A stretch of 47,416 nt of DNA from Thiobacillus sp. (GTDB taxonomy: Bacteria > Pseudomonadota > Gammaproteobacteria > Burkholderiales > Thiobacillaceae): contig JAJPEP010000056.1 in assembly GCA_021166845.1 (NCBI GenBank), positions 1-47,416 on the forward strand, written 5' to 3'. Below are positions 10,433 through 20,317 of this stretch, piece after piece (position 1 is the stretch's first letter; each line of letters starts with the position of its first letter). The translations under genes were made by a program, and so were the position numbers. The notes under the pieces were generated by a model that saw nothing but the letters and a program-made list of their open reading frames with translations, did no database searches and was not told where the DNA came from.

Positions 10433-11596
10433 ATGTTTCGCATTTCCCAGTTCATGCAGGAAATCGCCCAGCCCACCCCGCTCGGGCCGAAGCGCAATCC
10501 CCCGGGCCCGGTGCTGATCTGGAACCTGATCCGTCGCTGCAACCTGACCTGCAAGCATTGCTACTCGATTTCCGCCGACAAGGATTTTCCCGGCGAGCTG
10601 TCCGCCGAGGAGGTGTTCGGGGTGATGGACGATCTCAAGCGCTTTCGCGTGCCGGTGCTGATTCTTTCCGGCGGCGAGCCTCTGCTGCGCCCCGACATCT
10701 ACGACGTCGCCCGCCGCGCCAAAGAGATGGGGTTCTACGTCGGACTGTCCACCAACGGCACGCTGATCGACGAAAGCAATATCGGCCAGATTGCCGCCAT
10801 CGGTTTCGATTATGTCGGCGTCAGCCTGGACGGCATCGCGGTGACCCATGATAAATTCCGCCGCTTGGACGGCGCCTTCGACAAGTCCATGCACGGCATC
10901 CGCCTGTGCAAGGCGCGCGGCATCAAGGTCGGCATCCGCTTCACCCTGACCCAGGACAACGCGCACGACCTGCCGGCGCTGCTGCAACTGATGGAGGACG
11001 AGGGGCTGGACAAGTTCTACCTGTCCCATCTCAACTATGCCGGGCGCGGCAACCGGAACCGCAGGGACGATGCCTTTCACCAGACCACGCGCGCGGCGAT
11101 GGACCTGCTTTTCGATACCTGCTGGCGCGACCAGCAGGCGGGCGGGCCGAAAGAGTTCGTCACCGGAAACAACGATGCCGACGGCGTGTACCTGCTGCTG
11201 TGGGTAAGGAAAAATTTCCCGCACCTGGAAAAGCATATCCGGGCCAAACTGGAGCAATGGGGCGGCAATTCCTCCGGCGTCAACGTGGCCAACATCGACA
11301 ACCTGGGCAACGTCCACCCCGACACCATGTGGTGGAACTACACCCTGGGCAACGTGCGCGAGCGGCCCTTTTCGGACATCTGGATGGACGCCTCCGACCC
11401 CATCATGGCCGGGCTGAAGGCGCAGCCGAGAAAGGTGGGCGGCCGCTGCGGCGCATGCACGTACTTCGCCATCTGCGGCGGAAATACCCGGGTGCGGGCA
11501 TGGCAGGTGACGGGCGACCCGTGGGCGGAGGACCCCGCCTGTTATCTGGACGACGAGGAAATCGGCCTGGTGCAAGCTGCCGAGGTGGAGGAATGA
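10433..11596 (+). CDS. nirJ: Heme d1 radical SAM enzyme NirJ
   Basis: A 387-residue radical SAM protein with a SPASM-type C-terminus. It acts on didecarboxysiroheme, removing propionates to install the d1 oxo groups, in the cytoplasm. The SAM-cluster motif CNLTCKHC lies at residues 36-43, followed by GGEPLLRPD. A cysteine-rich tail, CGACTYFAICGG and then a further Cys in the DPACYL segment, should bind an auxiliary Fe-S cluster. It has its own FNR-type promoter. The stop overlaps the ATG at 11593 in front of nirN. Confidence 0.95.
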   Translation: MFRISQFMQEIAQPTPLGPKRNPPGPVLIWNLIRRCNLTCKHCYSISADKDFPGELSAEEVFGVMDDLKRFRVPVLILSGGEPLLRPDIYDVARRAKEMGFYVGLSTNGTLIDESNIGQIAAIGFDYVGVSLDGIAVTHDKFRRLDGAFDKSMHGIRLCKARGIKVGIRFTLTQDNAHDLPALLQLMEDEGLDKFYLSHLNYAGRGNRNRRDDAFHQTTRAAMDLLFDTCWRDQQAGGPKEFVTGNNDADGVYLLLWVRKNFPHLEKHIRAKLEQWGGNSSGVNVANIDNLGNVHPDTMWWNYTLGNVRERPFSDIWMDASDPIMAGLKAQPRKVGGRCGACTYFAICGGNTRVRAWQVTGDPWAEDPACYLDDEEIGLVQAAEVEE

Positions 11597-11598
11597 AC

Positions 11599-13083
11599 AT
11601 GAGAGGAATGCTTGCAGCCTGCTGCCTGTTTTTGGTTTCGGGCGCCCTGGCCGACGTGCCAGTAGAGAAAACGTACGCCGAGCATTGCGCTTCCTGCCAC
11701 GGCGCAGACCGCCTTGGGGGCACCGGTCCGGCATTGTTGCCGGAGAATCTGGCGCGTCTGCGCCGTCCGGACGCAATCAAGGTGATCGCCGACGGGCGCC
11801 CCGCCAGCCAGATGGCAGGGTTTTCCGACAAGCTCGGCAAGGCGGAGATCGAGGCGCTGACGGGTTTTATCTATACCAAGCTGCCGCAGGTGCCGGTATG
11901 GGGCAGGAATGAAATCGTCGCCTCCCACATTCGGCACGTGCCTGCCGGCAGCCTGCCGGACAAGCCGCTATTCAGCGCCGATCCGCTCAACCTGTTCGCG
12001 GTGGTGGAGCTGGGCGACCATCACGCCACCATTCTCGATGGCGACAAACTGGAGCCGGTTCACCGCTTCGCCACCCGCTTCGCGCTGCATGGCGGGCCGA
12101 AGTTTTCACCCGATGGGCGCTTCGTCTATTTCGCCTCGCGCGACGGCTGGGTGAGCAAGTTCGATATCTACAACCTGAAGACCGTGGCCGAAGTGCGCGC
12201 CGGCATCAATGCCCGCAACCTGGCGGTTTCCGGCGATGGCAAGACGGTGCTGGTGGGCAATTACCTGCCGCACAGCCTTGTTCTGCTGGATGCGAACGAC
12301 CTCTCGCTGCTCAAGGTGATTCAGGCCGTGGGCGCGGACGGCAAGAGCTCGCGGATATCCGCGGTGTACCAGGCGGAGCCGCGCGGCAGTTTCGTGGCGG
12401 CGCTGAAAGACACCCGCGAGGTGTGGGAGATCGCCTATGGCGACAAGGCTTTTCCGATCCGCCGCATCGCGGCGGACGATTATCTCGACGATTTCTTTTT
12501 CGACCAGGACTACAAGCTTCTGATCGGCACCGCGCGCGACAGCCATAAAGGCCAGGTCATCGATCTCGATACGGGCAAAAAAGTGGCGGAACTGGATTTG
12601 CCCGGCATGCCGCATCTCGGTTCGGGCATTACCTGGGAGTATCGGGGGCGGCCGGTGATGGCCACGCCCAACATGAAGGACGGCGTGGTGAGCGTGATCG
12701 ACATGCAAAGCTGGAAAACCATCAAGGAGATCAAAACCCCGGGGCCGGGGTTTTTCATGCGCAGCCACGAGAACACGCCCTATGCCTGGACGGATGGCTT
12801 CGCCACCGGCAATCCGGCGAGTAATGACACGATGACCCTGATCGACAAGCAAACCCTGGAAGTGGCCCACATCCTGCGTCCCGAGCCGGGCAAGACCGCG
12901 GCCCATGTGGAATTCTCGCGCGACGGAAAATACGCGCTGGTGAGCATCTGGGAGATGGACGGCGCGCTGGTGATCTACGACACGGCGACGCTGAAGGAAG
13001 TGAAGCGCATCCCGATGCGGAAGCCGTCGGGAAAATACAACGTCTACAACAAGACCACCCGCTCCGCCGGCACCAGCCACTGA
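11599..13083 (+). CDS. nirN: Dihydro-heme d1 dehydrogenase NirN
   Basis: A periplasmic relative of NirS, 494 residues, which completes heme d1 by introducing the last acrylate double bond and may hand it to NirS. It has a signal peptide ending near GALA-DV, a cytochrome c domain with CASCH at 30-34, and an eight-bladed d1-binding propeller ending in PSGKYNVYNK, close to the NirS terminus. ATG 11599 is chosen because GGAGGA at 11587-11592 is six bases upstream; ATG 11593 overlapping the nirJ stop is the alternative. Last gene of the cluster. A GC-rich inverted repeat follows, but without a T-run. Confidence 0.93.
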   Translation: MRGMLAACCLFLVSGALADVPVEKTYAEHCASCHGADRLGGTGPALLPENLARLRRPDAIKVIADGRPASQMAGFSDKLGKAEIEALTGFIYTKLPQVPVWGRNEIVASHIRHVPAGSLPDKPLFSADPLNLFAVVELGDHHATILDGDKLEPVHRFATRFALHGGPKFSPDGRFVYFASRDGWVSKFDIYNLKTVAEVRAGINARNLAVSGDGKTVLVGNYLPHSLVLLDANDLSLLKVIQAVGADGKSSRISAVYQAEPRGSFVAALKDTREVWEIAYGDKAFPIRRIAADDYLDDFFFDQDYKLLIGTARDSHKGQVIDLDTGKKVAELDLPGMPHLGSGITWEYRGRPVMATPNMKDGVVSVIDMQSWKTIKEIKTPGPGFFMRSHENTPYAWTDGFATGNPASNDTMTLIDKQTLEVAHILRPEPGKTAAHVEFSRDGKYALVSIWEMDGALVIYDTATLKEVKRIPMRKPSGKYNVYNKTTRSAGTSH

Positions 13084-13263
13084 GCGAAGCGGCCGGCGCC
13101 GGCGCGCTCGCCGGCAGGCTGGCCGCACCGATTGCACGCCCCGATTGCCGCCCGGGCGGGTTGACCTCGCCGTGGCGGCGGGATTCCTGCGGTTGCGGCA
13201 GGCTTCGGTGTGCTGCACACTGGCCGCGTTCGCTTCGCCCGACATCGACCACGCATCCCGACC

Positions 13264-14391
13264 ATGATCCCACTCGCACCCTACGCCGCGCACTCCGACC
13301 AGTCCCGCGGGCGGCTGCATTCCGAACCCGCCGCCACGCCGCGCTCCGAATTCCAGCGCGACCGCGACCGCATCGTCCATTCCGCCGCGTTCCGGCGGCT
13401 GGAATACAAGACCCAGGTATTCGTCAACCACGAGGGCGACCTGTTTCGCACGCGGCTCACCCACAGCCTCGAAGTGGCGCAGATCGCCCGCACCATTGCC
13501 CGCCTGCTGAGCCTCAACGAGGACCTGGTGGAAGCCGTGGCGCTGGCGCACGACCTCGGCCACACGCCGTTCGGCCACGCCGGGCAGGATGCGTTGAACG
13601 CCTGCATGCGCGAGCACGGCGGCTTCGAGCACAACCTGCAGTCGCTGCGCGTGGTCGATCTGCTGGAAGAGCGCTACGCCGAGTTCGACGGCCTGAACCT
13701 CACCTTCGAGGCGCGTGAGGGCATCCTCAAGCATTGCTCGCTCACCAATGCCGAAAAGCTCGGGGATGTCGGCGAGCGCTTTCTGGACAAGCGGCAGCCC
13801 TCGCTGGAAGCGCAGATTACCAACCTGGCCGACGAGATCGCCTACAACAACCACGACGTCGACGACGGCTTGCGTTCCGGTCTGATCACGCTGGAGCAGC
13901 TGTCCGGCGTGCAGATCTTCGCCCGCCATCTGGATGAGGTCCGCGCCAGATACCCGGCGCTGAATGGCCGCCGCGAGGTGACCGAAACCGTGCGCCGCAT
14001 CATCAACACGCTGGTTCTCGACCTGGTGAATACCACGCGCACCAACATCGAGCGCGGCGGCGTCGCCAGCATCGATGCAGTGCGTGCCGCGCCGCCGCTG
14101 GCGGCGTTCAGCCCGGCGCTGCTCGACGAGCACCGTGAACTCAAGCGCTTCCTGCTCCATCACCTGTACCGCCATTACAAGGTGGCGCGCATGAGCAGCA
14201 AGGCGGGGCGCATCGTCACCGATCTCTACACCGCATTCATCGGCGATGCACGCCTGCTGCCGCCCGAATACCAGGCGCGCGAATCGCTGGAAGGCGCACG
14301 TGCCGTAGCCGATTACATCGCCGGCATGACCGACCGCTACGCCATGCGCGAACACCGGCGGATTTTCGCGGTGGAAGAGATCTACGACTGA
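13264..14391 (+). CDS. dgt: dGTPase-like HD-domain hydrolase
   Basis: A 375-residue deoxynucleoside triphosphate triphosphohydrolase-like protein of the HD superfamily, which hydrolyses dNTPs to nucleoside and triphosphate. Visible motifs are [21 protein letters not shown], the HD pair in [13 protein letters not shown], and a later [13 protein letters not shown] with a metal-binding Asp. ATG 13264 gives the usual compact N-terminus; an in-frame extension to 13210 has no family resemblance. In related bacteria it normally follows aroB. The 180 bases before it contain no gene. Confidence 0.93.
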   Translation: MIPLAPYAAHSDQSRGRLHSEPAATPRSEFQRDRDRIVHSAAFRRLEYKTQVFVNHEGDLFRTRLTHSLEVAQIARTIARLLSLNEDLVEAVALAHDLGHTPFGHAGQDALNACMREHGGFEHNLQSLRVVDLLEERYAEFDGLNLTFEAREGILKHCSLTNAEKLGDVGERFLDKRQPSLEAQITNLADEIAYNNHDVDDGLRSGLITLEQLSGVQIFARHLDEVRARYPALNGRREVTETVRRIINTLVLDLVNTTRTNIERGGVASIDAVRAAPPLAAFSPALLDEHRELKRFLLHHLYRHYKVARMSSKAGRIVTDLYTAFIGDARLLPPEYQARESLEGARAVADYIAGMTDRYAMREHRRIFAVEEIYD

Positions 14392-14487
14392 GCGTATCTG
14401 CACGATAGTCGTATCCGGCGGGCGGAGCACCCGCACAACCCATGCATCGGCGCCCACGCCGCGAGTTTTTCCCTCGGTTATGAGGCT

Positions 14488-15186
14488 TCAGGCGGCGTCG
14501 CCCGGCGGCAGCGTTCGCGCCACCACCCAGGTTTCCACTTCCAGCGCGCCAGCCTGTTTCAGTGTTTTTGCCAGCTCGTCGAGACTGGTTCCGGTGGTCA
14601 TTACGTCGTCGATCAGGGCGATGCGCCGCCCGCGAACGTCGCCCGCGCAGACGAACGCGCCGCGCACGTTGCGTCGCCGTGCATCGTGTTTCAGGCCCAT
14701 CTGCGGCGGGGTGTCGCGGATGCGCCGGCAGCTGTCGGTGTCGAGCGGGAGATCGAGCCGCTTTGCCACGTCGCGCGCGATCTCGGTGGCGTGGTTGAAG
14801 CCGCGCTCGCGGATGCGTTTTGCATGCAGCGGCATCGGGATCAGGCAGTCCGGTCTGGGTCTGGGGGCCACGCTCGCCGCAAGACATTCGCCCAGAGCCG
14901 GGGCGATGGCGAGCCGGCCATTGTATTTCAGGTGCGGGATCAGACGGTCGAGCGGAAACGCATAGGCCAGCGCGGCACGGCTGCGGTCGAACGCGGGCGG
15001 ATGCTTGAGGCAGGCGCCGCACACCTGGCCGTCGGGCGTGGGAATGGCGCAGCGCGGGCACTGCGGCTGCCTGTGCCAGGGCAGGTCGGCCAGGCAGGCG
15101 CCGCACAGGGGGCCGGTTCCTGATGTCGCGCCGCACAGCAGGCAGGTGGAAGGGGCGAGTTGCCTAAAAATTGACCTGATGTTCAA
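14488..15186 (-). CDS. comF: ComF family phosphoribosyltransferase-like protein
   Basis: A 232-residue ComF/GntX-type protein: an N-terminal zinc-finger-like part with paired cysteines (CLLCGA, CGACL, CPRCA, CGACL) and a C-terminal type I phosphoribosyltransferase fold with the PRPP loop RIALIDDVMTTGTS near residues 188-201. Homologues are linked to DNA uptake and use; the exact reaction is unknown. The best start is TTG at 15184-15186 (reverse strand), since GGAGAG lies nine bases upstream and the length fits. Longer frames run through the divergent promoter region. Convergent with dgt across 96 bases. Confidence 0.85.
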   Translation of the reverse strand: MNIRSIFRQLAPSTCLLCGATSGTGPLCGACLADLPWHRQPQCPRCAIPTPDGQVCGACLKHPPAFDRSRAALAYAFPLDRLIPHLKYNGRLAIAPALGECLAASVAPRPRPDCLIPMPLHAKRIRERGFNHATEIARDVAKRLDLPLDTDSCRRIRDTPPQMGLKHDARRRNVRGAFVCAGDVRGRRIALIDDVMTTGTSLDELAKTLKQAGALEVETWVVARTLPPGDAA

Positions 15187-15190
15187 TTTT
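15167..15190. promoter_or_regulatory. Inverted repeat between comF and biotin operon
   Basis: Perfect 8-base arms AAAATTGA (15167-15174) and TCAATTTT (15183-15190) with an 8-base spacer. The site covers the comF start codon and lies about 50 bases before the first + strand gene. A related CAATTTGACA follows at 15201-15210. It could be an operator for either side. It does not match the BirA operator consensus. Confidence 0.35.
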
Positions 15191-15240
15191 GTGGTCTCTC
15201 CAATTTGACAGGGGCGATGCCGCCCGCGAAAATCCGGCCC

Positions 15241-15699
15241 ATGAATGAAAAACGCGTCATCTCCGCTTCGTCCTCCCGTCTTGCCGCACAGCTGTTCAAC
15301 CTCATCACCGTCGCGGTGATGCTGATTTCGCTGACCGCGTTGCTGCTGGGCAAGCTGCTCGCCAGCCAGAAAGTCGGTTTTTTGCCCGTCGTGATGTCGC
15401 TGCCGCCGGTGATGATCTGGCTGGCCGGGTCGATTTTCGTCTATGCCGGCATCGCCCATCACCCCAACCCGCGTGCGGTGCATTTCAACAAGTGGGCAGG
15501 CTACCGGTTTTATGGCGTGATGGGCAGCCTGGTGGTGATCGGTCCGGCGATCTACGGCCTGCTTGACGGCTGGCTGGGGCTGATGCTGGTGCTGGGGCTG
15601 GCGGTGGCCATCATCGTGCCGTGGGCGCTGTTTGATATTTACAAGGCCGCGCGCGAACCGTGGCAGGACATGACCATCGAGATGGAAAAAAATGAATGA
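15241..15699 (+). CDS. Small integral membrane protein
   Basis: A 152-residue protein with four predicted membrane helices (about 16-38, 47-69, 90-108 and 112-130) and a charged C-terminus ending EMEKNE. No catalytic motif is seen and the family is not recognised with confidence. It overlaps bioB by eight bases, so it is probably co-transcribed with the biotin genes. A role in biotin metabolism is not implied by sequence. Confidence 0.75.
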   Translation: MNEKRVISASSSRLAAQLFNLITVAVMLISLTALLLGKLLASQKVGFLPVVMSLPPVMIWLAGSIFVYAGIAHHPNPRAVHFNKWAGYRFYGVMGSLVVIGPAIYGLLDGWLGLMLVLGLAVAIIVPWALFDIYKAAREPWQDMTIEMEKNE

Positions 15700-16645
15700 T
15701 ATGACTCAGCCCGTTGCGCGCCTGTCGATGGCCGGGATCGAGGCGCTATTCGCCCTGCCGTTTGCAGACCTGCTGTACCAGGCGCAGAACGTGCATCGCG
15801 ACCGCTTCGATCCCAACAAGATTCAGCTCTCCACCCTGCTGTCGATCAAGACCGGAGGCTGTTCCGAGAATTGCGGCTACTGCCCGCAGTCGGCGCACCA
15901 CGATGCCGGGGTGGACAAGCAGCCGATGATGAAACTGGACGACGTGCGGGCGGCCGCCAGCGCCGCCAGGGCCGCCGGCGCCTCGCGCTTCTGCATGGGC
16001 GCGGCGTGGCGCGGACCGAAACCGCGCGACCTCGAATCGGTGGTCGAAATGGTGCGCGAAGTGAAGGCGCTGGGGCTGGAGACCTGCGCCACGCTGGGGA
16101 TGCTGAAGGACGGCCAGGCCGAGCAGCTGAAGGCGGCCGGCCTCGACTACTACAACCACAACCTCGACACCGCGCCCGATTTCTATGGCGACGTCATCAC
16201 CACCCGCGACTACCAGGATCGGCTCGACACGCTTGAACGCGTGCGCCAGGCCGGCCTCAACGTGTGCTGCGGCGGGATCGTCGGCATGGGCGAGTCGCGC
16301 ACCCAGCGCGCCGGCCTGATCGCGCAGCTGGCCGCGCTCGACCCGCAGCCGGAGTCGGTCCCGATCAACCTGCTGGTGCGGGTCGAGGGCACGCCGCTCG
16401 CCGATGCCGAGGCGCTCGAGCCGCTGGAATTCGTGCGCACCATCGCGGTGGCACGCATCGCCCTGCCGAAAAGCCTGGTGCGACTGTCCGCCGGGCGCCA
16501 GCAGATGGGCGACGTGATGCAGGCGCTGTGCTTCCTCGCCGGCGCCAATTCGATCTTCTACGGCGACAAGCTGCTCACCACGGGCAACCCCGAATGGGAG
16601 CGCGACCAGCGCCTGTTCGACGCGCTCGGACTGACGCCGTTGTGA
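15692..16645 (+). CDS. bioB: Biotin synthase
   Basis: A 317-residue radical SAM enzyme that inserts sulfur into dethiobiotin to make biotin. The SAM cluster motif CSENCGYC is at 57-64 (Cys 57, 61, 64). Downstream cysteines and RLSAGR provide the [2Fe-2S] ligands typical of BioB. Additional markers are [18 protein letters not shown] and GIVGMGES. It starts the biotin run; its stop overlaps the bioF GTG start. Confidence 0.97.
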   Translation: MNDMTQPVARLSMAGIEALFALPFADLLYQAQNVHRDRFDPNKIQLSTLLSIKTGGCSENCGYCPQSAHHDAGVDKQPMMKLDDVRAAASAARAAGASRFCMGAAWRGPKPRDLESVVEMVREVKALGLETCATLGMLKDGQAEQLKAAGLDYYNHNLDTAPDFYGDVITTRDYQDRLDTLERVRQAGLNVCCGGIVGMGESRTQRAGLIAQLAALDPQPESVPINLLVRVEGTPLADAEALEPLEFVRTIAVARIALPKSLVRLSAGRQQMGDVMQALCFLAGANSIFYGDKLLTTGNPEWERDQRLFDALGLTPL

Positions 16646-17802
16646 GCTTCGCCGCGCTGAGCCGCCTGCAGCAGAGGCTGGCGGCGCGGCAGGCCGATCA
16701 TCTCGAACGGCGGCGCTCGGTGCTCGACGGCACGCAGGGCGTGCACGTCACGATCGACGGCCAGCACGTCGTTTCTTTCTGCAGCAACGACTACCTCGGC
16801 CTGGCCGCCGATGCGGCGCTGGTTGCCGCCGCGCACGCCGCGCTCGATGCGTGCGGCGTCGGCGCGGGCGCGGCGCATCTCATCACCGGTCACCACCGTT
16901 TCCACCACGACTTCGAGGCCGCATTCGCGCGCTTCGTCGGCAAGCCTGCGGCGCTCTTGTTTTCCACCGGCTACATGGCCAACCTGGGCGTGCTGACCGC
17001 GCTGGTCGGCCGCCATGGCGAAGTGTTCGGCGACAAGCTCAATCACGCCTCGCTGGTCGATGCCGCGCAGCTGTCCGGTGCGAGCTTTACCCGCTATCGT
17101 CACGGCGACCTGGCGCAACTCGAGGGCCAGCTGGCGGCAAGCCGGGCGCAGGACAAAGTCATCGTGTCGGACCTGGTGTTCAGCATGGACGGCGATATCG
17201 CGCAGGTCGACGCGCTGCTCGATCTGGCCGAGCGCCTCGATGCCTGGCTGTACCTCGACGACGCGCACGGTTTCGGCGTGCTGAACGACGGCCGCGGCGG
17301 ACTCACCGAGCGCGCCCGTTCCAGCGACCGCGTGATCTATCTGGCCACGCTCGGCAAGGCGGCCGGCGTGGCGGGTGCGGTGGTGGCGGCGCATGAAAAT
17401 GTGATCGACTGGCTGATCCAGAAGGCGCGTCCCTATATCTACACCACCGCCTCGCCACCGCTGCTGGCCGCGTGCCTGGTCGAGAGCCTGCGCCAGATCG
17501 GGGCCGGCGACGTGCGCCGCGAGCGCCTGCGCAGGCGCATCGCGCAGCTGCGCGAAGGGCTGGCCGGCTTGAAGCACGGCTCGCTGATGCCGTCGGTTAC
17601 GCCGATCCAGCCGCTGCTGATCGGCGCCAATGCCGACGCGGTGCGGCTGTCGCAGGCCCTGCGCGCGCGCGGCCTGCTGGTGCCCGCGATCCGCACGCCG
17701 ACGGTGCCGGCCGACACGGCGCGGCTGCGCATCACCCTGTCGGCCGCGCACAGCGCCGGCGATGTCGATCAATTGATCGGGGCGCTGCATGCCATCGCCT
17801 AA
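16642..17802 (+). CDS. bioF: 8-amino-7-oxononanoate synthase
   Basis: A 386-residue PLP-dependent enzyme joining pimeloyl-ACP and L-alanine, an early step of biotin ring assembly. The GTG start at 16642 overlaps the bioB stop, and the frame [13 protein letters not shown] fits the family. Key regions are CSNDYLGLA, the glycine-rich [21 protein letters not shown], and the PLP lysine in [12 protein letters not shown]. It overlaps bioH by 14 bases. Confidence 0.96.
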   Translation: MSFAALSRLQQRLAARQADHLERRRSVLDGTQGVHVTIDGQHVVSFCSNDYLGLAADAALVAAAHAALDACGVGAGAAHLITGHHRFHHDFEAAFARFVGKPAALLFSTGYMANLGVLTALVGRHGEVFGDKLNHASLVDAAQLSGASFTRYRHGDLAQLEGQLAASRAQDKVIVSDLVFSMDGDIAQVDALLDLAERLDAWLYLDDAHGFGVLNDGRGGLTERARSSDRVIYLATLGKAAGVAGAVVAAHENVIDWLIQKARPYIYTTASPPLLAACLVESLRQIGAGDVRRERLRRRIAQLREGLAGLKHGSLMPSVTPIQPLLIGANADAVRLSQALRARGLLVPAIRTPTVPADTARLRITLSAAHSAGDVDQLIGALHAIA

Positions 17803-18535
17803 ACCCATCCTCGTGCTGGTACACGGCTGGGGCATGAATGCCCGCGTATTCGACGCGCTGGCCGCGCGGCTGGCGACCGATTTCGAAGTGCGTGCGCTCG
17901 ACCTGCCCGGCCACGGCGGACGCGCTGATGTGGCCGACAACACCCTGCAGGGCTGGGCCGACGACCTGGCGCGGCAACTGCCGGACAATGCCATGCTGCT
18001 CGGCTGGTCGCTCGGCGGCCAGGTGGCGATGCGCGCGGCGCTCGACCATCCGCACAAGATCGCGCGCCTGGTGCTGCTGGCATCGACCCCGAAATTCGTT
18101 GCAGGGGAGGGCTGGGAGCACGGCATGGCGCCTGCCGACCTGCAGGATTTCGGCGCTGCGCTGCTGGCCGATCCGCAGGCCACGCTGCTGCGCTTCCTGA
18201 GCCTGCAGACACGCGGCATGAACGGGCAGAAGACGCTGCTTCAGCAACTGCGGCAGTCGCTGCTGGCCGCGCCAGCCGCCAGCAGCGGGGCACTGGCGGG
18301 CGGTCTGGCGATCCTGCGCGACACCGATTTGCGCGCGGAACTGCCGCAATTGACGCAGCCGACCCTGGTACTGCACGGCGCGCTCGACACGCTGACCCCG
18401 CCGGCAGCCGGCGCCTGGCTGGCCGAGGCCTTGCCCGCCGCGCGGCGCATCGAATTTCCCCGCGCCGCGCATGCGCCGCACTTGTCGCACGGCGAAGCGG
18501 TGGCGGCGGCGATCGGACGCTTTGCCCATGACTGA
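17789..18535 (+). CDS. bioH: Pimeloyl-ACP methyl ester esterase
   Basis: A 248-residue alpha/beta hydrolase that releases pimeloyl-ACP from its methyl ester, ending the BioC-BioH branch of pimelate synthesis. The nucleophile Ser74 lies in GWSLGG, the acid Asp in HGALDTLTPP and the histidine in the AHAPHLSHGE tail. HGWGMN near residue 12 forms the oxyanion region. The overlaps with bioF and bioC support shared translation. Specificity is inferred from this context. Confidence 0.93.
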   Translation: MPSPKPILVLVHGWGMNARVFDALAARLATDFEVRALDLPGHGGRADVADNTLQGWADDLARQLPDNAMLLGWSLGGQVAMRAALDHPHKIARLVLLASTPKFVAGEGWEHGMAPADLQDFGAALLADPQATLLRFLSLQTRGMNGQKTLLQQLRQSLLAAPAASSGALAGGLAILRDTDLRAELPQLTQPTLVLHGALDTLTPPAAGAWLAEALPAARRIEFPRAAHAPHLSHGEAVAAAIGRFAHD

Positions 18536-19448
18536 ACCCGAACTCGATTTTGCCGAAGTGCGGCGCGCCTTCGACCATGCCGCCGCCAGCTACGACGCGC
18601 ACGCGGTGCTGCAGCGCGAGGTGTGCGACCGCCTGCTCGAGCGGCTTGACTATATGACCCTGCAGCCGGGCCGCGTGCTCGATGTCGGCAGCGGCACCGG
18701 CTATGGTCTGGCACATCTGCGGTCGCGCTATGCGGAGGCCGAATGCTGCGCCCTCGACATTGCCCCGGCCATGCTTTCCGCGACGCGTGCGCGCCTGCCG
18801 CAACCGACCTGGGCGCAGCGTGCCCTGCGGCGCCTCACCCCTCGCGCCTCACCCCTGACCCATCTGATGTGCGCCGACATGGCGCGGCTGCCGCTGGCGC
18901 CCAACAGCATGAACCTCGTCTGGTCGAGCCTGGCGCTGCAGTGGGCGCACGATCTTGAGGCCACCCTCAAGGGCTTCCATCAGGTGCTGGCGCCGGGCGG
19001 CCTGCTGATCTTCGCCACCTTCGGCCCCGACACGCTGAAGGAATTGCGCGCGGCATTCACGGCCATCGACGGTGCGCCGCACGTCAATCGCTTCGCCGAC
19101 CTGCACGACATCGGCGACATGCTGATCCATGCCGGCTTCGCCAGCCCGGTGATGGAAATGGACATGCTGACGCTGACCTACGCCGACCTCAAAAGCCTGA
19201 TGCGCGACCTCAAGGGCATCGGCGCCCACAATGCCGCGGCGGCGCGCCGCCGCGGCCTGTTCGGTAAATCGGCGTGGGCGCGGCTGGAGCAGGCGTATGA
19301 ATCGCAACGGCTGGAGGGTCGTCTGCCGGCCACCTTCGAAGTGGTCTACGGCCACGCCTGGGCAGGCGACAAGACGCGGCGCGAAGACGGACGCCAGACG
19401 ATCGAGTTCGCCATCGGCGAGCGCAAAAAGAAACTGGGCCGGGTGTGA
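18528..19448 (+). CDS. bioC: Malonyl-ACP O-methyltransferase
   Basis: A 306-residue SAM-dependent methyltransferase that methylates malonyl-ACP so it can be elongated as a disguised fatty acid. Motif I is LDVGSGTGYG near residues 45-54. Later marks are LVWSSLALQWAHDLE and LLIFATFGPDTLKELR, typical of BioC. ATG 18528 lies inside the bioH end; an earlier in-frame start would run deep into bioH. It is somewhat longer than the common 250-residue form, with an insertion after motif I rich in Arg, Pro and Leu. Confidence 0.92.
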   Translation: MTEPELDFAEVRRAFDHAAASYDAHAVLQREVCDRLLERLDYMTLQPGRVLDVGSGTGYGLAHLRSRYAEAECCALDIAPAMLSATRARLPQPTWAQRALRRLTPRASPLTHLMCADMARLPLAPNSMNLVWSSLALQWAHDLEATLKGFHQVLAPGGLLIFATFGPDTLKELRAAFTAIDGAPHVNRFADLHDIGDMLIHAGFASPVMEMDMLTLTYADLKSLMRDLKGIGAHNAAAARRRGLFGKSAWARLEQAYESQRLEGRLPATFEVVYGHAWAGDKTRREDGRQTIEFAIGERKKKLGRV

Positions 19449-20107
19449 GAGGCCTGTTCGTCACCGGCACCGATACCGGCGTCGGCAAGACGCGGGTGGC
19501 GGTGACGCTGATTCATGCCCTGCGCGCGCGCGGCCTGCGCGTGGCGGCGATGAAGCCGGTGTCGGCGGGCAGCGCGCCGGGCGAACTGAACGGGGATGTG
19601 ACGGCGTTGCTGCGCGCGGCCAACGTCGATGTCGACCTGCGCGATGTCAATCCCTATGCCTTAGCCGAACCGGTTGCGCCGCATATCGCCGCAGCGCTGG
19701 CCGGTGTGCGGATCGAGCTGGATGTCATCGCCGAGGCATATGGGCGGCTTGCCGCCGCGGCGGACGTGGTGGTGGTCGAGGGTGCGGGCGGCTGGCGGGT
19801 GCCCTTGAACGAACGCGACGACATGGCGGACCTGGCGCAGCGCCTGGGCCTGCCGGTCGTGCTGGTGGTGGGCCTGCGCCTGGGCGGCCTCAACCATGCG
19901 CTGCTGACCGCGGAATCGATTGCCAGGCGGCAGCTGCCATGGGCCGGCTGGGTGGGCAACCACATCGACCCGGCAATGGCCCGCCAGGCCGAGAATATTG
20001 CCGCGCTGCGCGCGCGGCTGCCCGATCCGTGTCTGGGCGTGCAGCGCTTCCTTCATGAAGAAAGCGCTTCAGGGGCGGCGCTGCAATGGCTGAGCTTGCC
20101 TGAGTAG
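19445..20107 (+). CDS. bioD: Dethiobiotin synthetase
   Basis: A 220-residue ATP-dependent carboxylase closing the ureido ring of dethiobiotin. The P-loop is GTDTGVGKT at residues 8-16, followed by MKPVSAG and VEGAGGWRVPL. A GTG start at 19445 overlaps the bioC stop. It ends the run; a short hairpin CCCGAA/TTCGGG at 20118-20134 follows without a clear T-run. bioA, the remaining enzyme of the pathway, is not in this window. Confidence 0.96.
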   Translation: MRGLFVTGTDTGVGKTRVAVTLIHALRARGLRVAAMKPVSAGSAPGELNGDVTALLRAANVDVDLRDVNPYALAEPVAPHIAAALAGVRIELDVIAEAYGRLAAAADVVVVEGAGGWRVPLNERDDMADLAQRLGLPVVLVVGLRLGGLNHALLTAESIARRQLPWAGWVGNHIDPAMARQAENIAALRARLPDPCLGVQRFLHEESASGAALQWLSLPE

Positions 20108-20221
20108 CCGATGATGACCCGAACCTGATTCGGGCTGCCAGGGTCTCGTGCCGCTGCCGTCAGCACGCGCCGCGGCGGCGCGGGCGATGGGAGCTAAGCC
20201 CTTTACCCGTGCTTTGTGGCC

Positions 20222-20290
20222 AATATCCATTTGATTTATATGGGGAAATCGGACCTCTAACTGGATATTCGGACAGGATTGTTTTATATT
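20222..20290 (+). promoter_or_regulatory. Operator-like repeats upstream of the Rrf2 gene
   Basis: The AT-rich leader holds an 8-base inverted repeat, AATATCCA (20222-20229) and TGGATATT (20262-20269), with centres 40 bases apart. It also holds two direct copies of TCGGAC (20249-20254 and 20269-20274) 20 bases apart. A -10 like TATATT lies at 20285-20290. Autoregulation by the Rrf2 protein is a reasonable inference. Confidence 0.4.
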
Positions 20291-20317
20291 GAGTCAATTC
20301 ATTCGCAAGAGCACGAG

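Noticed and set aside
13084..13263. GC-rich inverted repeats after nirN as a terminator
   Set aside because: Several GGCCGC/GCCGGC pairings are possible, but there is no T-run and the GC content makes such pairings expected by chance.
12106..14457. A 783-residue open frame on the minus strand
   Set aside because: It lies opposite nirN and dgt, both clear protein families. Long antisense frames are common in high-GC DNA, and the translation shows no known fold, only His/Arg/Gly-rich shadow sequence.
20118..20134. Hairpin CCCGAA/TTCGGG as a terminator for the biotin genes
   Set aside because: Only six base pairs and no following T-run, so termination is not supported.
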